A stretch of 64,000 nt of DNA, from positions 62,001-126,000 of the forward strand of contig CAYZMM010000001.1 in assembly GCA_964479535.1 (NCBI GenBank), in the 5' to 3' direction. The notes beneath the pieces were generated by a model. That model did not search any database and was not told where the DNA came from. It worked only from the letters and a program-made list of their open reading frames with translations. Shown in pieces: positions 43,884 to 51,809 of this stretch; position 1 is the first letter of the stretch, and the number at the start of each line of letters is the position of its first letter. The stretch is from S015-6 sp964479535 (GTDB taxonomy: Bacteria > Desulfobacterota > DSWW01). Both the position numbers and the translations under genes were made by a program.

Positions 43884-44549
43884 CTACTCCGCGGGGGACA
43901 AGGAGAGCAAGTCCCTCACGACAAAAGCTGTTTCCCCTTTGTCGAGCAGCAGCTCCTTGAGCTGGGTCGCTTCCGGCTCGGTCTGGAAGGGACCGATCCG
44001 GACATGATGGTACTTGTCGGAGGACAACACCCGGACGTTCGGGTATTCCTGCTCGAGGCGAAGGGCCAGCCCTCCGGCCAGTTCCCCGTCGTGATAGGCG
44101 CCGAGCTGAACCCAGTAGCCGAGCTGCTCCCGCAGGGTATCTTCCGTATAGGAGCAGCGTATTTCGACGTGAGCGGTTCCCTGCTCGACGATGCCGAGTG
44201 CAAGGGCGGCACCGTATGAGAGGTCGATGATTCGGTTCTTGACAAAGGGACCCCGGTCGTTGATACGCACCTCTACGGCGCGCTGTGTGTCCAGGTCGAT
44301 GACCTCGACCCACGTTCCCAGGGGCAGGGTCCTGTGGGCGGCCGTCAGGGCATACATGTCGTAGACTTCCCCGGTGGCGGTGGGCTTCTCGTGGAAGTCC
44401 TCGCCGTACCAGGACGCGACACCCCTTTCGGTGTAGAACTCGCTCGCCACCGGCGGAGAGCCGTCGTCCCGGCCCTTGCGCAGGTGGTCCGGTCCGGCAC
44501 AGCTTGTCGTGCACCAGCTGAGCAGAAGGGCAAGTGTAAGATGGCGCAT
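43884..44549 (-). CDS. rlpA: Septal ring lytic transglycosylase RlpA
   Basis: Lytic transglycosylase that cleaves glycan strands lacking stem peptides. 221 aa. Signal peptide with lipobox (TTSC, Cys17), the double-psi beta-barrel (about 40-130: GVASWYGEDFHEKPTATGE, YALTAAHRTLPLGTWVEV, VRINDRGPFV with catalytic Asp) and a C-terminal SPOR domain (about 140-221, GYWVQLGAYHDGELAGGLAL). It diverges from mreB, a shared cell-wall theme. Confidence 0.94.
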   Translation of the reverse strand: MRHLTLALLLSWCTTSCAGPDHLRKGRDDGSPPVASEFYTERGVASWYGEDFHEKPTATGEVYDMYALTAAHRTLPLGTWVEVIDLDTQRAVEVRINDRGPFVKNRIIDLSYGAALALGIVEQGTAHVEIRCSYTEDTLREQLGYWVQLGAYHDGELAGGLALRLEQEYPNVRVLSSDKYHHVRIGPFQTEPEATQLKELLLDKGETAFVVRDLLSLSPAE

Positions 44550-44660
44550 CGTTTACGGTCTCCAGTGTTTGCCCGCGCGCAAGGGCTCCGAGCAGAATCC
44601 GGGGTGGGCGTGACGTGTAGATCGGGCTAAAGGCTATCGAAAAACCGTCCGATTGTCCAG

Positions 44661-44689
44661 TTGCGTTGCCTATTGTATTTCAGTATGAT
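44661..44689 (+). promoter_or_regulatory. Promoter of mreB
   Basis: TTGCGT (44661-44666), 17-nt spacer, TATGAT (44684-44689), 41 nt before the preferred GTG start. Both boxes match 4-5 of 6. Confidence 0.5.
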
Positions 44690-44730
44690 ATCGCCGAAAT
44701 CTGAATGGTCACTTGAAGGGGATCGCTGAC

Positions 44731-45762
44731 GTGATCAACTACCTCTACGGGCTCTTTTCCAACGATCTTTCCATCGACCTCGGCACGGCCAACACACTGG
44801 TCTACGTGCGGGGGAAAGGGATCGTGTGCTGTGAGCCCTCCGTCGTGGCTGTCCACAAAGGCAGCAGGAACACGAATCGGGTGCTGGCGGTCGGCAAGGA
44901 GGCGAAAGAAATGCTTGGCCGCACGCCGGGGAACATCGTGGCCATACGGCCCCTCAAGGATGGAGTGATCTCCGACTTTGAAGTGACCGAAGCGATGCTC
45001 AGCTATTTCATCCGCAAGGTTCACAATCGCAATGCCTTTGTGCGGCCGCGGATCATCGTGGCGGTCCCCTTCGGAATCACCCAGGTCGAGAAGCGGGCGG
45101 TCAGGGAATCGGCCGCCTCTGCCGGGGCACGAGAGGTCTATCTGGTCGAAGAGCCGATTGCGGCGGCGATCGGCGCTGGCCTTCCCATCACAGAGCCGTC
45201 CGGAAACATGATCGTCGACATCGGAGGAGGCACCACCGAGGTGGCCATCATCAGCCTCGCGGGTATCGTCTACAGCACGTCGATCCGAGTGGCGGGCGAC
45301 AAGATGGACGAGGCGATCATTCAGCACCTTAAGCGGAAGTACAACCTCCTGATCGGGGAGCGCACGGCAGAGCTGATCAAGATCTCCATCGGTTCCGCAT
45401 CGCCTGCAAGTGACGACGAGAGCATGCTCGTCAAGGGCCGCGACCTGGTCGCCGGCATTCCGAAGACGATCGAGATCAGTTCGGAAGAGATCCGCAAGGC
45501 ACTCGGCGACCCGATCAATTCCATCGTCGAAGCGGTTCGCATGACCCTGGAGAGGACCCCGCCGGAACTCTCGGCCGACATCATCGACAAGGGAATCGTC
45601 CTGGCAGGGGGCGGTGCACTCTTGACGAATATCGACGACCTGCTTCGTGAAGAGACCGGCCTGCCCGTCATCGTGGCCGAGGACCCGCTTTCGTGCGTCG
45701 CCCTGGGTTGCGGAAAGATCCTGGAAGAACTCGACCTCCTGAGGGCCGTCACCACGCAGTAG
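44731..45762 (+). CDS. mreB: Rod-shape-determining protein MreB
   Basis: Bacterial actin that organises elongasome cell-wall synthesis. 343 aa from GTG 44731 (GAAGGGGA 8 nt upstream); TTG 44713 would add six residues. Actin-fold motifs: phosphate 1 IDLGTANTLVYVRG, phosphate 2 MIVDIGGGTTEVAIISL, adenosine IVLAGGGALLTNIDD, plus VRPRIIVAVPFGITQVEKRA and LVEEPIAAAIGAGLP. mreC, mreD and rodA do not follow; the next gene encodes a PEP-utilising-domain protein. Confidence 0.95.
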   Translation: MINYLYGLFSNDLSIDLGTANTLVYVRGKGIVCCEPSVVAVHKGSRNTNRVLAVGKEAKEMLGRTPGNIVAIRPLKDGVISDFEVTEAMLSYFIRKVHNRNAFVRPRIIVAVPFGITQVEKRAVRESAASAGAREVYLVEEPIAAAIGAGLPITEPSGNMIVDIGGGTTEVAIISLAGIVYSTSIRVAGDKMDEAIIQHLKRKYNLLIGERTAELIKISIGSASPASDDESMLVKGRDLVAGIPKTIEISSEEIRKALGDPINSIVEAVRMTLERTPPELSADIIDKGIVLAGGGALLTNIDDLLREETGLPVIVAEDPLSCVALGCGKILEELDLLRAVTTQ

Positions 45763-45845
45763 TTGCCCGGCCGGGCTAGATCGGATCACGGTCCTCGCCC
45801 TCATCTCATGCCCCGGGACGAGCCCGTGACGCAGGGATGGACGGG

Positions 45846-47561
45846 ATGGAAAGCAGGATCGTCTGGACGAAGACTCTCAGCCAGGAGTTTTGGGCGGGAA
45901 TCGTGACCCCGCTCATGTTCTCGATCGCGGGCGGGTTGATCGAAGAGCGAATGGTGCGGAAGGGTTTGCGGGTCGCCGGGCTGAAGGGGCTCGAAGAGAC
46001 TCCTTTCCTCCGACTCCTGGACGGTCGGGTCTATCTGAACGCGCACATCCTCGAACAGGTGGTCAGCCGCGTCCCCTCTTTCCTGGTTACGCCGGAGGTT
46101 CTCCGCTTTCTTCCTGAGGCGAATCGGGAGCGTCTGCTCCGTAAGGGCGTTTCCATTCTCTCTCCGGGTTTCCTGCGCATCCTTCTGCGCGTACTCCTCA
46201 CGGAACGAGATTGGACCCCGCTCTCCAACTACAAGGCCTTCGAAAAAGAGACCCTCCGCATCGAGAGGATGGGGAAAGAGTGGGCCCGGCCGGATCTGAG
46301 GGGTCTCGACGAGTCGGCGTTGATCGATCGGAGTCGAAGGCTGTACGGAGAGATGGGTGACTATCTCGAGATCGTCATCTGGGGCGTGTTGTACGCCTAT
46401 CTGACACGGCCGCTGATCGAAGGGCTGGCAAGGGATTGGGGCAAGGACTCCGGAGGTGAACGGACCGCCTTCCTCCGGGTCGGGTTGAATGGGGTGAAGA
46501 CCTTCGAGATCAACCGGGAGATCGAGTGGCTCGCGGACGCTCTGGAAGCAGACCCACATCTGAAGGAAAGCTTCGAGTCCGCCGGAACGGAGGACATCCG
46601 CATCCGACTCGAAAGGGAACAACGGTCCCGTGCCTTCTGGAAGGGTCTGGGGTCCTTCCTGGAAAAGCACGGCCATCGCTTTCTGGGGCGTGATGTTTGC
46701 CAGCCGACCTGGCGCGAACGGCCCGACGCCGTGGTTGAAATGATCTGGCTGAATCGCAGCCGAGACATCCTCCGCGAGACCTTTGCGGAGCAGCGAAGGA
46801 AGCGCGAGGAAGCGGAGCGGGTTCTGAAGACGAGAGTGGCGGGCGGTGCGCTGGGCATGCCGAGGAAGGCCGTCTTCTCCCTGCTTCTTTCGCTCGATCG
46901 GAAGTACTTTGTCCTACGGGAAAACATGCGATACTTCGCGGACGTCTATCTCGAACAATTCCGCAGAATCTATCTGGAGATGGGCAGAAGATGGGAGATG
47001 GGGGGAATCCTGGAGAGGAGGGAGGATGTCTTCTTTCTGAGTCGGGAAGAGATCGAAGAGCTATGCGTGAGGCGTGGCCATGTGTCGAGCCTCATCGCAC
47101 AGCGGCGCGGCGAATACGAGCAGGCCCTGCATGTCGAGACGCCGGATGTGGTCGGAGGGGACGAGGCTTTGCCGGAGCCGTCCATCCCCGTTCGGCAAGA
47201 CGGGCTCGTTCTGAGGGGAGAGGTGGCCAGCCCGGGGCGCGTGATCGGTTTCGCACGGATCATCCGGGAGCCGAAGGACCTCTCCAATTTTCGAAAGGGC
47301 GAGATCCTGGTGGCTCACTGCACAGATCCGAGCTGGGCGCCGGTTCTCCCTCTGGCGGCAGGCCTCGTTCTGGAGGTCGGCGGTTTGCTTTCTCACGGGT
47401 CGATCGTCGCAAGAGAGTACGGCATCCCGGCCTTGATTCGGGCAGAAGGTGCCGTGGAGAGGCTGCGAGACGGAGACCCTCTCGAAGTGGACACCGACCA
47501 GCGGTGCGTCCGGGTCTGTTCGAGCCCCTATCCCCTTGACAATAGGAAACAAATCGAGTAG
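45846..47561 (+). CDS. Orphan PEP-utilising (His swivel) domain protein without ATP-grasp
   Basis: About 571 aa from ATG 45846 (ATG 45837 also in frame). The C-terminal about 90 residues are the phosphohistidine swivel domain of PEP synthase, PPDK and rifampin phosphotransferase, with the catalytic His in GGLLSHGSIVAREYGIPALI. The N-terminal 400 residues (SQEFWAGIVTPLMFSIAGGL, then helical) resemble the middle rifampin-binding-like domain of such enzymes. The ATP-grasp domain that normally phosphorylates the His is missing, and no separate ATP-grasp gene lies near. Substrate unknown. Confidence 0.78.
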   Translation: MESRIVWTKTLSQEFWAGIVTPLMFSIAGGLIEERMVRKGLRVAGLKGLEETPFLRLLDGRVYLNAHILEQVVSRVPSFLVTPEVLRFLPEANRERLLRKGVSILSPGFLRILLRVLLTERDWTPLSNYKAFEKETLRIERMGKEWARPDLRGLDESALIDRSRRLYGEMGDYLEIVIWGVLYAYLTRPLIEGLARDWGKDSGGERTAFLRVGLNGVKTFEINREIEWLADALEADPHLKESFESAGTEDIRIRLEREQRSRAFWKGLGSFLEKHGHRFLGRDVCQPTWRERPDAVVEMIWLNRSRDILRETFAEQRRKREEAERVLKTRVAGGALGMPRKAVFSLLLSLDRKYFVLRENMRYFADVYLEQFRRIYLEMGRRWEMGGILERREDVFFLSREEIEELCVRRGHVSSLIAQRRGEYEQALHVETPDVVGGDEALPEPSIPVRQDGLVLRGEVASPGRVIGFARIIREPKDLSNFRKGEILVAHCTDPSWAPVLPLAAGLVLEVGGLLSHGSIVAREYGIPALIRAEGAVERLRDGDPLEVDTDQRCVRVCSSPYPLDNRKQIE

Positions 47562-47564
47562 GTA
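47536..47564 (+). promoter_or_regulatory. Candidate promoter of tRNA-Gly, inside the preceding gene's 3' end
   Basis: TTGACA (47536-47541), 17-nt spacer, TAGGTA (47559-47564), about 42 nt before the tRNA. TAGAGT at 47563-47568 is an alternative -10 with a long 21-nt spacer. It overlaps the last codons of the PEP-utilising gene. Confidence 0.4.
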
Positions 47565-47605
47565 GAGTAGATGCTCAAGACGAAGGAAGCTTGCTTGTCT
47601 CTTGA

Positions 47606-47681
47606 GCGGGCATAACTCAGTTGGTAGAGTTCCAGCTTCCCAAGCTGGCCGTCACGGGTTCGAGTCCCGTTGCCCGCTCCA
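47606..47681 (+). tRNA. tRNA-Gly (anticodon CCC)
   Basis: Complete 76-nt cloverleaf with encoded CCA. Acceptor GCGGGCA pairs with TGCCCGC; D arm ACTC/GAGT; anticodon stem CCAGC/GCTGG with loop TTCCCAA (CCC, reads GGG); T arm ACGGG/CCCGT around TTCGAGT; discriminator T then CCA. Confidence 0.95.
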
Positions 47682-47696
47682 CTCAACAAATCAAGG

Positions 47697-47730
47697 GGCC
47701 GCGGCGGATGATGCTGCGGTCTTTCTTTTT
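47697..47730 (+). terminator. Rho-independent terminator after tRNA-Gly
   Basis: GGCCGCGGC pairs with GCTGCGGTC (9 bp with two G-T pairs, 7-nt loop) and is followed by TTTCTTTTT, 15 nt after the tRNA CCA. Confidence 0.75.
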
Positions 47731-47759
47731 GGGTGCGCACCGCCCGCGGCACACGCAAG

Positions 47760-47786
47760 AAAGGCAGGGTCGGCGACCCTGCCTTT
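47760..47786. terminator. Perfect 12-bp hairpin between tRNA-Gly and the propeller gene
   Basis: AAAGGCAGGGTC and GACCCTGCCTTT are perfect inverted copies with a GGC loop. It lies about 70 nt beyond the minus-strand propeller gene and could end that transcript. The T-rich tails are short on both sides. Confidence 0.55.
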
Positions 47787-47856
47787 CGGGAGAGCTCAAT
47801 CCTGCATGTCAATGCGTGCTTTCAAGCTGACGACGCCATCGGAGGCGTGAAGAAAC

Positions 47857-49170
47857 TCAGAAGCCCGTATCCGCGGTGTCCCAGTCCGAACATTCGATCC
47901 CCTCCTCCTGCGATACGAGGGTCGCAAGGACCCCGACGTTCCCGATGTTCGGAAATGAAAGCTCCACGTTCGATGTCATGGCCGGATCCATGGACGGAAC
48001 AGGGTATGTCCCGAGGGGATATCGCTGATTGAACACCTCGAGCGACAGGGTGAAGAATGCGGGCTCCTCTGTGCCCAGTGTAATTTGCATCTCCAGTTGA
48101 TCGAGCACGTCGTTGTAATCGAGATCCAGGTCGAGTACACAGGGAGCCTCGACGAAGGCGAGGGTGTGCAGATCATAGGCTGTCGGAACCACCGAGAGGA
48201 CCGATCCGGCAGCGAGGTTGGCCCTAACAAGGAACGCTGACGAATTTTCCCACGGGTATTTGTCGTTCCTGATCCCGTAGTACACGTTGGTGCTGAGCTC
48301 GAAGACCCCGTGATGGGCCGGCATCTCGTCCCCGGGGGTCAGATACCCGAGAAACGTGCCCGTGCCCGTGCTCGTGTTCATGATGTAGTAGTCTCCGTCC
48401 CCGTTGACCATGTAGAGTGTGTCGCTGCTGTCGAATGCGAGACCGTTTGCGTAGGTGCCGATGCCCGAGTTCCCGACGACGGTCGCGACGCCCGTAGCCT
48501 TGTTGATCACCACCAGGTCATCGCCGTTTTCGGTCCAGCCGTACATCTGACCGGCTGAATTCACCGCGATGTTCGTGACGACCGCACGATAATCCAACCC
48601 CCAACCCTGTATCCCCACCGGTGTGCCCGCGCCGGTGGCAAGGTCGATTTCGAGCAGCCCGTTGAACGTAACTTTGTCGACCCTGTAGCTGTCACCGCTG
48701 TCCCAGTCGTTGTCGGTCCCTCCCAACAGGGAGGCCGTGATCGTCGTCGCGGATACGGCCGTGATCGTTCCCCAGCTGCCGTCCGAGGTGTTACGAACCT
48801 GCATCCCGACCGTGACCCCTTCGGCGACGAAGTCCTCGGAGCTGTCGACCAGGACTGCGCTTCCGCTTGCCCCGTCGTGGCTTCCCCCGACGATATAGTC
48901 GGTATTACTCCGCCTGGCCGATCCGTACAGTTTCTGTGTCGTCGGATCCCATGCCAGTCCATTTACCCCGTGGCCCACCTGGCCGATGATCCGGATGATC
49001 TCGCCGGTGTTTGGGTTGATCTCAACCAGCGTGCTGGTGCTGTACTCGCCCTTTCCGTATGTGCCGTAGAGCGCCTGGATCGCTAGCGCTTCGTAGACCC
49101 CTGCCGCAACAAACGCTGCAACCAGGAGCAGGACGATCGCGCCTCGCTTCATTGCCTTCATCGTGATCAT
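47857..49170 (-). CDS. Secreted propeller-like protein with an inserted beta module
   Basis: 437 aa, start at 49170 or MKAMKRG at 49161. Signal peptide (GAIVLLLVAAFVAAGVYEALA). Propeller-like blades recur as ALYGTYGKGEYSTSTLVEIN, GLAWDPTTQKLYGSA, NIAVNSAGQMYGWTENGDDL and GLAFDSSDTLYMVNGDGDY. One blade is interrupted at about 93-165 by a module (GSAVLVDSSEDFVAEGVTVG, VRNTSDGSWGTITAVSAT, GGTDNDWDSGDSYRV). The C-terminal 90 residues are a separate beta-rich domain. No sortase-like or PEP-CTERM tail. Product unknown, probably extracellular or periplasmic. Confidence 0.75.
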   Translation of the reverse strand: MITMKAMKRGAIVLLLVAAFVAAGVYEALAIQALYGTYGKGEYSTSTLVEINPNTGEIIRIIGQVGHGVNGLAWDPTTQKLYGSARRSNTDYIVGGSHDGASGSAVLVDSSEDFVAEGVTVGMQVRNTSDGSWGTITAVSATTITASLLGGTDNDWDSGDSYRVDKVTFNGLLEIDLATGAGTPVGIQGWGLDYRAVVTNIAVNSAGQMYGWTENGDDLVVINKATGVATVVGNSGIGTYANGLAFDSSDTLYMVNGDGDYYIMNTSTGTGTFLGYLTPGDEMPAHHGVFELSTNVYYGIRNDKYPWENSSAFLVRANLAAGSVLSVVPTAYDLHTLAFVEAPCVLDLDLDYNDVLDQLEMQITLGTEEPAFFTLSLEVFNQRYPLGTYPVPSMDPAMTSNVELSFPNIGNVGVLATLVSQEEGIECSDWDTADTGF

Positions 49171-49349
49171 CTCGCGTCTCCTTCTCTGATTTTCCTGAGT
49201 TCACGATTGTTCTTGAACAGATAGAGTCTGTACGGGACCTGATCAGGGGGGTCACGGGCGAGGCACGGTCAATCCTGAACCTCTACATGAAAAGCGCCCC
49301 TGAAAGACCCGGCAAAAGCAAAATAAAATTTGCGACCATAAGTCGCCGG

Positions 49350-49380
49350 AAATTCATAAAAAATCGTTTTGTATGAATTT
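49350..49380. other. AT-rich hairpin in the propeller gene's upstream region
   Basis: AAATTCATA (49350-49358) and TATGAATTT (49372-49380) pair, with A-run and T-run pairing inside. It lies in a distinctly AT-rich patch (about 49300-49400) between the GspG-like gene and the propeller gene. On the minus strand it follows a possible promoter (next entry) and could be a terminator, an operator or a leader hairpin. Confidence 0.4.
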
Positions 49381-49386
49381 TGGGGC

Positions 49387-49416
49387 AAAATAATACATTC
49401 CCGTGAAAGTTGTCAA
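49387..49416 (-). promoter_or_regulatory. Candidate promoter for the propeller gene
   Basis: Minus strand TTGACA (49416-49411) with TATTTT 18 nt on (49392-49387), or TATTAT at 15 nt. About 220 nt before the propeller start, so a long leader with the 49350 hairpin is implied. Confidence 0.45.
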
Positions 49417-49456
49417 GCGATAATCCTCCGTGGGGGAACCGAGGAAAGCCCACAGC

Positions 49457-49957
49457 CTATCTCACGGGAAGCGCGGTCGAGCGGCAGCCCTTTCGCACGA
49501 CGTCGGCCGCTTCGCCGTTTCCGCCCTGCCTCCCGTCCGCGCCCCAGCAGATCAGGGTGATCTCGTCGGCATGTCTGGAGCCCCGATATTCATACGGATT
49601 CCGCCACGGATCGAGAGGCACCCGTTCGAGGATCCCGGTGCGGATGCCGGGATTGCCCGCCGCGATGGGTTCGGCCGCCTTCCCGACGAGACCCGCCAGA
49701 CCCTGCCCGGTGGAAGGAAACGTGCCGTGTTCCTGGAAGTAGAGAATGGCCGCCGCGCAAATCCGATCGAAATCGTCCTGGATCTTCTCCTGACGGATGC
49801 GTCGGAGTCCCTTCTGATGGCTGGCGTAAAGGAAGAAATAGAACACCCCCAGAAGGAGGACTGCGAGAGCCGCGTATCCCCAGAAGGAGGCTCTGGCCTT
49901 CAGGTTCTGCTTCTTCTTCTTGATACGGATCTTCCGGGATTTCTTGTTGAACCGCAT
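49457..49957 (-). CDS. GspG-like pseudopilin-domain protein without a prepilin leader
   Basis: 166 aa from ATG 49957. The C-terminal half matches type II secretion major pseudopilin GspG: FDRICAAAILYFQEHGTFPS, QGLAGLV, VPLDPWRNPYEYRG and ITLICWGADGRQGGNGEAAD. The N-terminus is very basic (MRFNKKSRKIRIKKKKQNLK), then a membrane helix (FWGYAALAVLLLGVFYFFLY). There is no G-FTLIE prepilin-peptidase site, so it should stay as an inner-membrane protein rather than enter a pseudopilus. No other gsp/pil genes lie nearby. Confidence 0.75.
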   Translation of the reverse strand: MRFNKKSRKIRIKKKKQNLKARASFWGYAALAVLLLGVFYFFLYASHQKGLRRIRQEKIQDDFDRICAAAILYFQEHGTFPSTGQGLAGLVGKAAEPIAAGNPGIRTGILERVPLDPWRNPYEYRGSRHADEITLICWGADGRQGGNGEAADVVRKGCRSTALPVR

Positions 49958-50159
49958 GGCGCCTCTCCCGTGGCGTGGACGGTACATGACGAGGTCGGTC
50001 CCATCTTAGAAGACCCGCGGGTCGGTGGCAAGATCCGCAGCCCATGTCGACGTCCGGAAACGGGTGGAAAGGAACCTGTCGCCCTTCGGCAACGCCGTGA
50101 AAAGAAGGGTCCGGCCTGATGGGCAGCCGTGAGGGGACATTGGAACTGCAAGGCGGGCT

Positions 50160-50175
50160 GGCACGTGCATTGCTC
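50160..50175 (+). promoter_or_regulatory. Sigma-54 (-24/-12) promoter upstream of the enhancer-binding protein
   Basis: TGGCACGTGCATTGCT matches the sigma-54 consensus TGGCACR-N4-TTGCW at every defined position, with GG and GC separated by exactly 10 nt. It lies 88 nt before the activator's ATG (50263), which implies autoregulation or control by another activator. Confidence 0.8.
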
Positions 50176-50262
50176 ACATACCTCCGGCGTTCAGCGCCTG
50201 TCCGGGAAAACGCCGGGCGTCGTCGCAGTGCATGGCGTAACAAGTGCGGGGAGGGATAAGCC

Positions 50263-51639
50263 ATGGGTCCCAAGGGGTATCGCATTTGCTGGCTGGGGAG
50301 AGACGAGGATCGAATGCACAGGCTGTTCGAGGATGCGCGCAGGGATCTCGGAGAGCTCTTCTTCCTGCCCTTTCCGGGGGCGGACAGGGGACAACTCAAA
50401 GAATTCCACCCATCCCTGTTCCTGATCGACACGGAAGGTCTCGAAGGCCACCGGAAGGAGCTGTTGAGATGGATCGTAGCTTCCCGCGAGGTTTCACCCC
50501 GTGGCAGGGTCCTGCTCCTTCTTCACCACGGTTCGAATCGTTTCGTTTCCGACGCACTTGCGAAGGGGGTGGACTGGGTGTTGGAAAAGGCGGACAACGA
50601 GGGTGCGATGGGATTCTGCATTCGGACGGCCATCATGCAGCACAAGGTGGAGAAGGAGCTGTATCAGCGTAGATGGGAAGGCAATCGAAAGCACATCTTC
50701 GAGAACATGATCGGCCGGACGGAGGTCATGAAAGACCTTGCCCGACTGATACGGAAGTGCGCCCACTCCCATGCAAACGTCTTGATCCGGGGAGAAAGCG
50801 GGACGGGCAAAGAACTCGTGGCGAGTGCCATTCACCGGCAGAGCGGGCGACAGGGCGCTCTGGTGATTGCGAACTGTGCCGCGCTGCAAGACACCCTGCA
50901 TCAGAGTGAACTCTTCGGGCACGAGAAGGGTGCCTTTACCGATGCGAAGGCGAGACGGGTCGGCTACTTCGAAGCGGCAAGGGACGGTACCCTCTTCCTC
51001 GACGAAATCGGAGACATAAGCGCACCGACGCAGACCGCCCTGTTGCGAATCATCGAGGGCAAGGAGTTCTTTCGCGTCGGTGGGACCGAGCCGATCCGGG
51101 TGAGCGTGCGCGTCATTTCAGCCACCAACCGGGACCTCGAGGCGAAGGTGCAGCGGGGAGATTTCCGGGAAGACCTCTACTACCGGTTGAACGGATTCTG
51201 CCTGACTGTTCCCCCCCTGCGCGCACGAAAGGAAGATATTCCCCTGCTGGCCGAGGCCTTCCTGGCCCGTTTTGCCGGAAGAGAGGGGAAGCGGATCGAA
51301 GGCTTTACCCCTGAGGCGATGGATCTGCTCTGCTGTTATCACTGGCCGGGAAATGTGAGGGAGATGGAGAATGAGATCCAGCGCGTCGTCATTCAGGCGG
51401 AGAGTGAAAGGCTCATTCCTTCCGATCTGCTCTCCCCGTCGATCAACGTCCTGAAGGCCCTCTTCCCAACGAGCACCCCGGCGAAGGGCTCGTTGAAGAC
51501 CCGTACCCAGCAGGTGGAAGCGTTCTTCATCAAGGAAGCCCTGAAGATGCATTACGGGAATCGGACCCGTACGGCAGAGCACCTCGGGATCAGCCGTGAA
51601 GGGCTCCACAAGAAGATGGCCCGGTACCACATCCGCTAG
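50263..51639 (+). CDS. Sigma-54-dependent transcriptional activator with degenerate receiver
   Basis: 458 aa NtrC-family regulator. Residues 1-135 are receiver-like but lack the usual acidic pair and Lys (RICWLGRDEDRM; FLIDTEGLEG in the phosphorylation-site strand), so phosphorylation may differ or be absent. The AAA+ domain (about 147-370) has Walker A RGESGTGKELVASA, Walker B LFLDEIGD and the sigma-54 contact loop ELFGHEKGAFTDA, where GAFTGA is expected. The Fis-type HTH is RTRTAEHLGISREGLHKKMA. GGGGAGGGA precedes the ATG. No histidine kinase gene is adjacent; a TPR gene follows. Confidence 0.92.
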   Translation: MGPKGYRICWLGRDEDRMHRLFEDARRDLGELFFLPFPGADRGQLKEFHPSLFLIDTEGLEGHRKELLRWIVASREVSPRGRVLLLLHHGSNRFVSDALAKGVDWVLEKADNEGAMGFCIRTAIMQHKVEKELYQRRWEGNRKHIFENMIGRTEVMKDLARLIRKCAHSHANVLIRGESGTGKELVASAIHRQSGRQGALVIANCAALQDTLHQSELFGHEKGAFTDAKARRVGYFEAARDGTLFLDEIGDISAPTQTALLRIIEGKEFFRVGGTEPIRVSVRVISATNRDLEAKVQRGDFREDLYYRLNGFCLTVPPLRARKEDIPLLAEAFLARFAGREGKRIEGFTPEAMDLLCCYHWPGNVREMENEIQRVVIQAESERLIPSDLLSPSINVLKALFPTSTPAKGSLKTRTQQVEAFFIKEALKMHYGNRTRTAEHLGISREGLHKKMARYHIR

Positions 51640-51667
51640 CAACAGGACGCTTCGTGCAGTGAGCGGG

Positions 51668-51689
51668 TGGGGCGTGACCCCGGTTTTTT
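51668..51689 (+). terminator. Weak terminator-like hairpin after the sigma-54 activator gene
   Basis: GGGG-CGTGA-CCCC stem of only 4-5 bp followed by GG and six T residues. It is just upstream of the TPR gene's promoter. The short stem makes this tentative. Confidence 0.35.
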
Positions 51690-51694
51690 CTTTA

Positions 51695-51724
51695 TTGACG
51701 GGGGGATTTCAACTTTGGTAGAGT
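51695..51724 (+). promoter_or_regulatory. Candidate promoter of the TPR protein gene
   Basis: TTGACG (51695-51700), 18-nt spacer, TAGAGT (51719-51724). It is sigma-70-like; no -24/-12 element was found here, so the TPR gene is not an evident sigma-54 target. Confidence 0.5.
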
Positions 51725-51809
51725 AAAAGAGGTTTGCTTTGTCCACAGGTTGAATCGCATTTCTTTAACGACTGCCCCGTGCGCACCGAACAGCTGTGAG
51801 TCCCCCACG

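Noticed and set aside
45846..47561. Complete rifampin phosphotransferase or PEP synthase
   Set aside because: The ATP-grasp domain is missing, so neither reaction can be assigned.
47606..49170. Integrated element at the tRNA-Gly gene
   Set aside because: No integrase, no direct repeat of the tRNA 3' end found in the following region, and a normal terminator follows the tRNA.
49430..50119. Plus-strand open frame opposite the GspG-like gene
   Set aside because: The minus strand carries the GspG signature; the plus frame has none.
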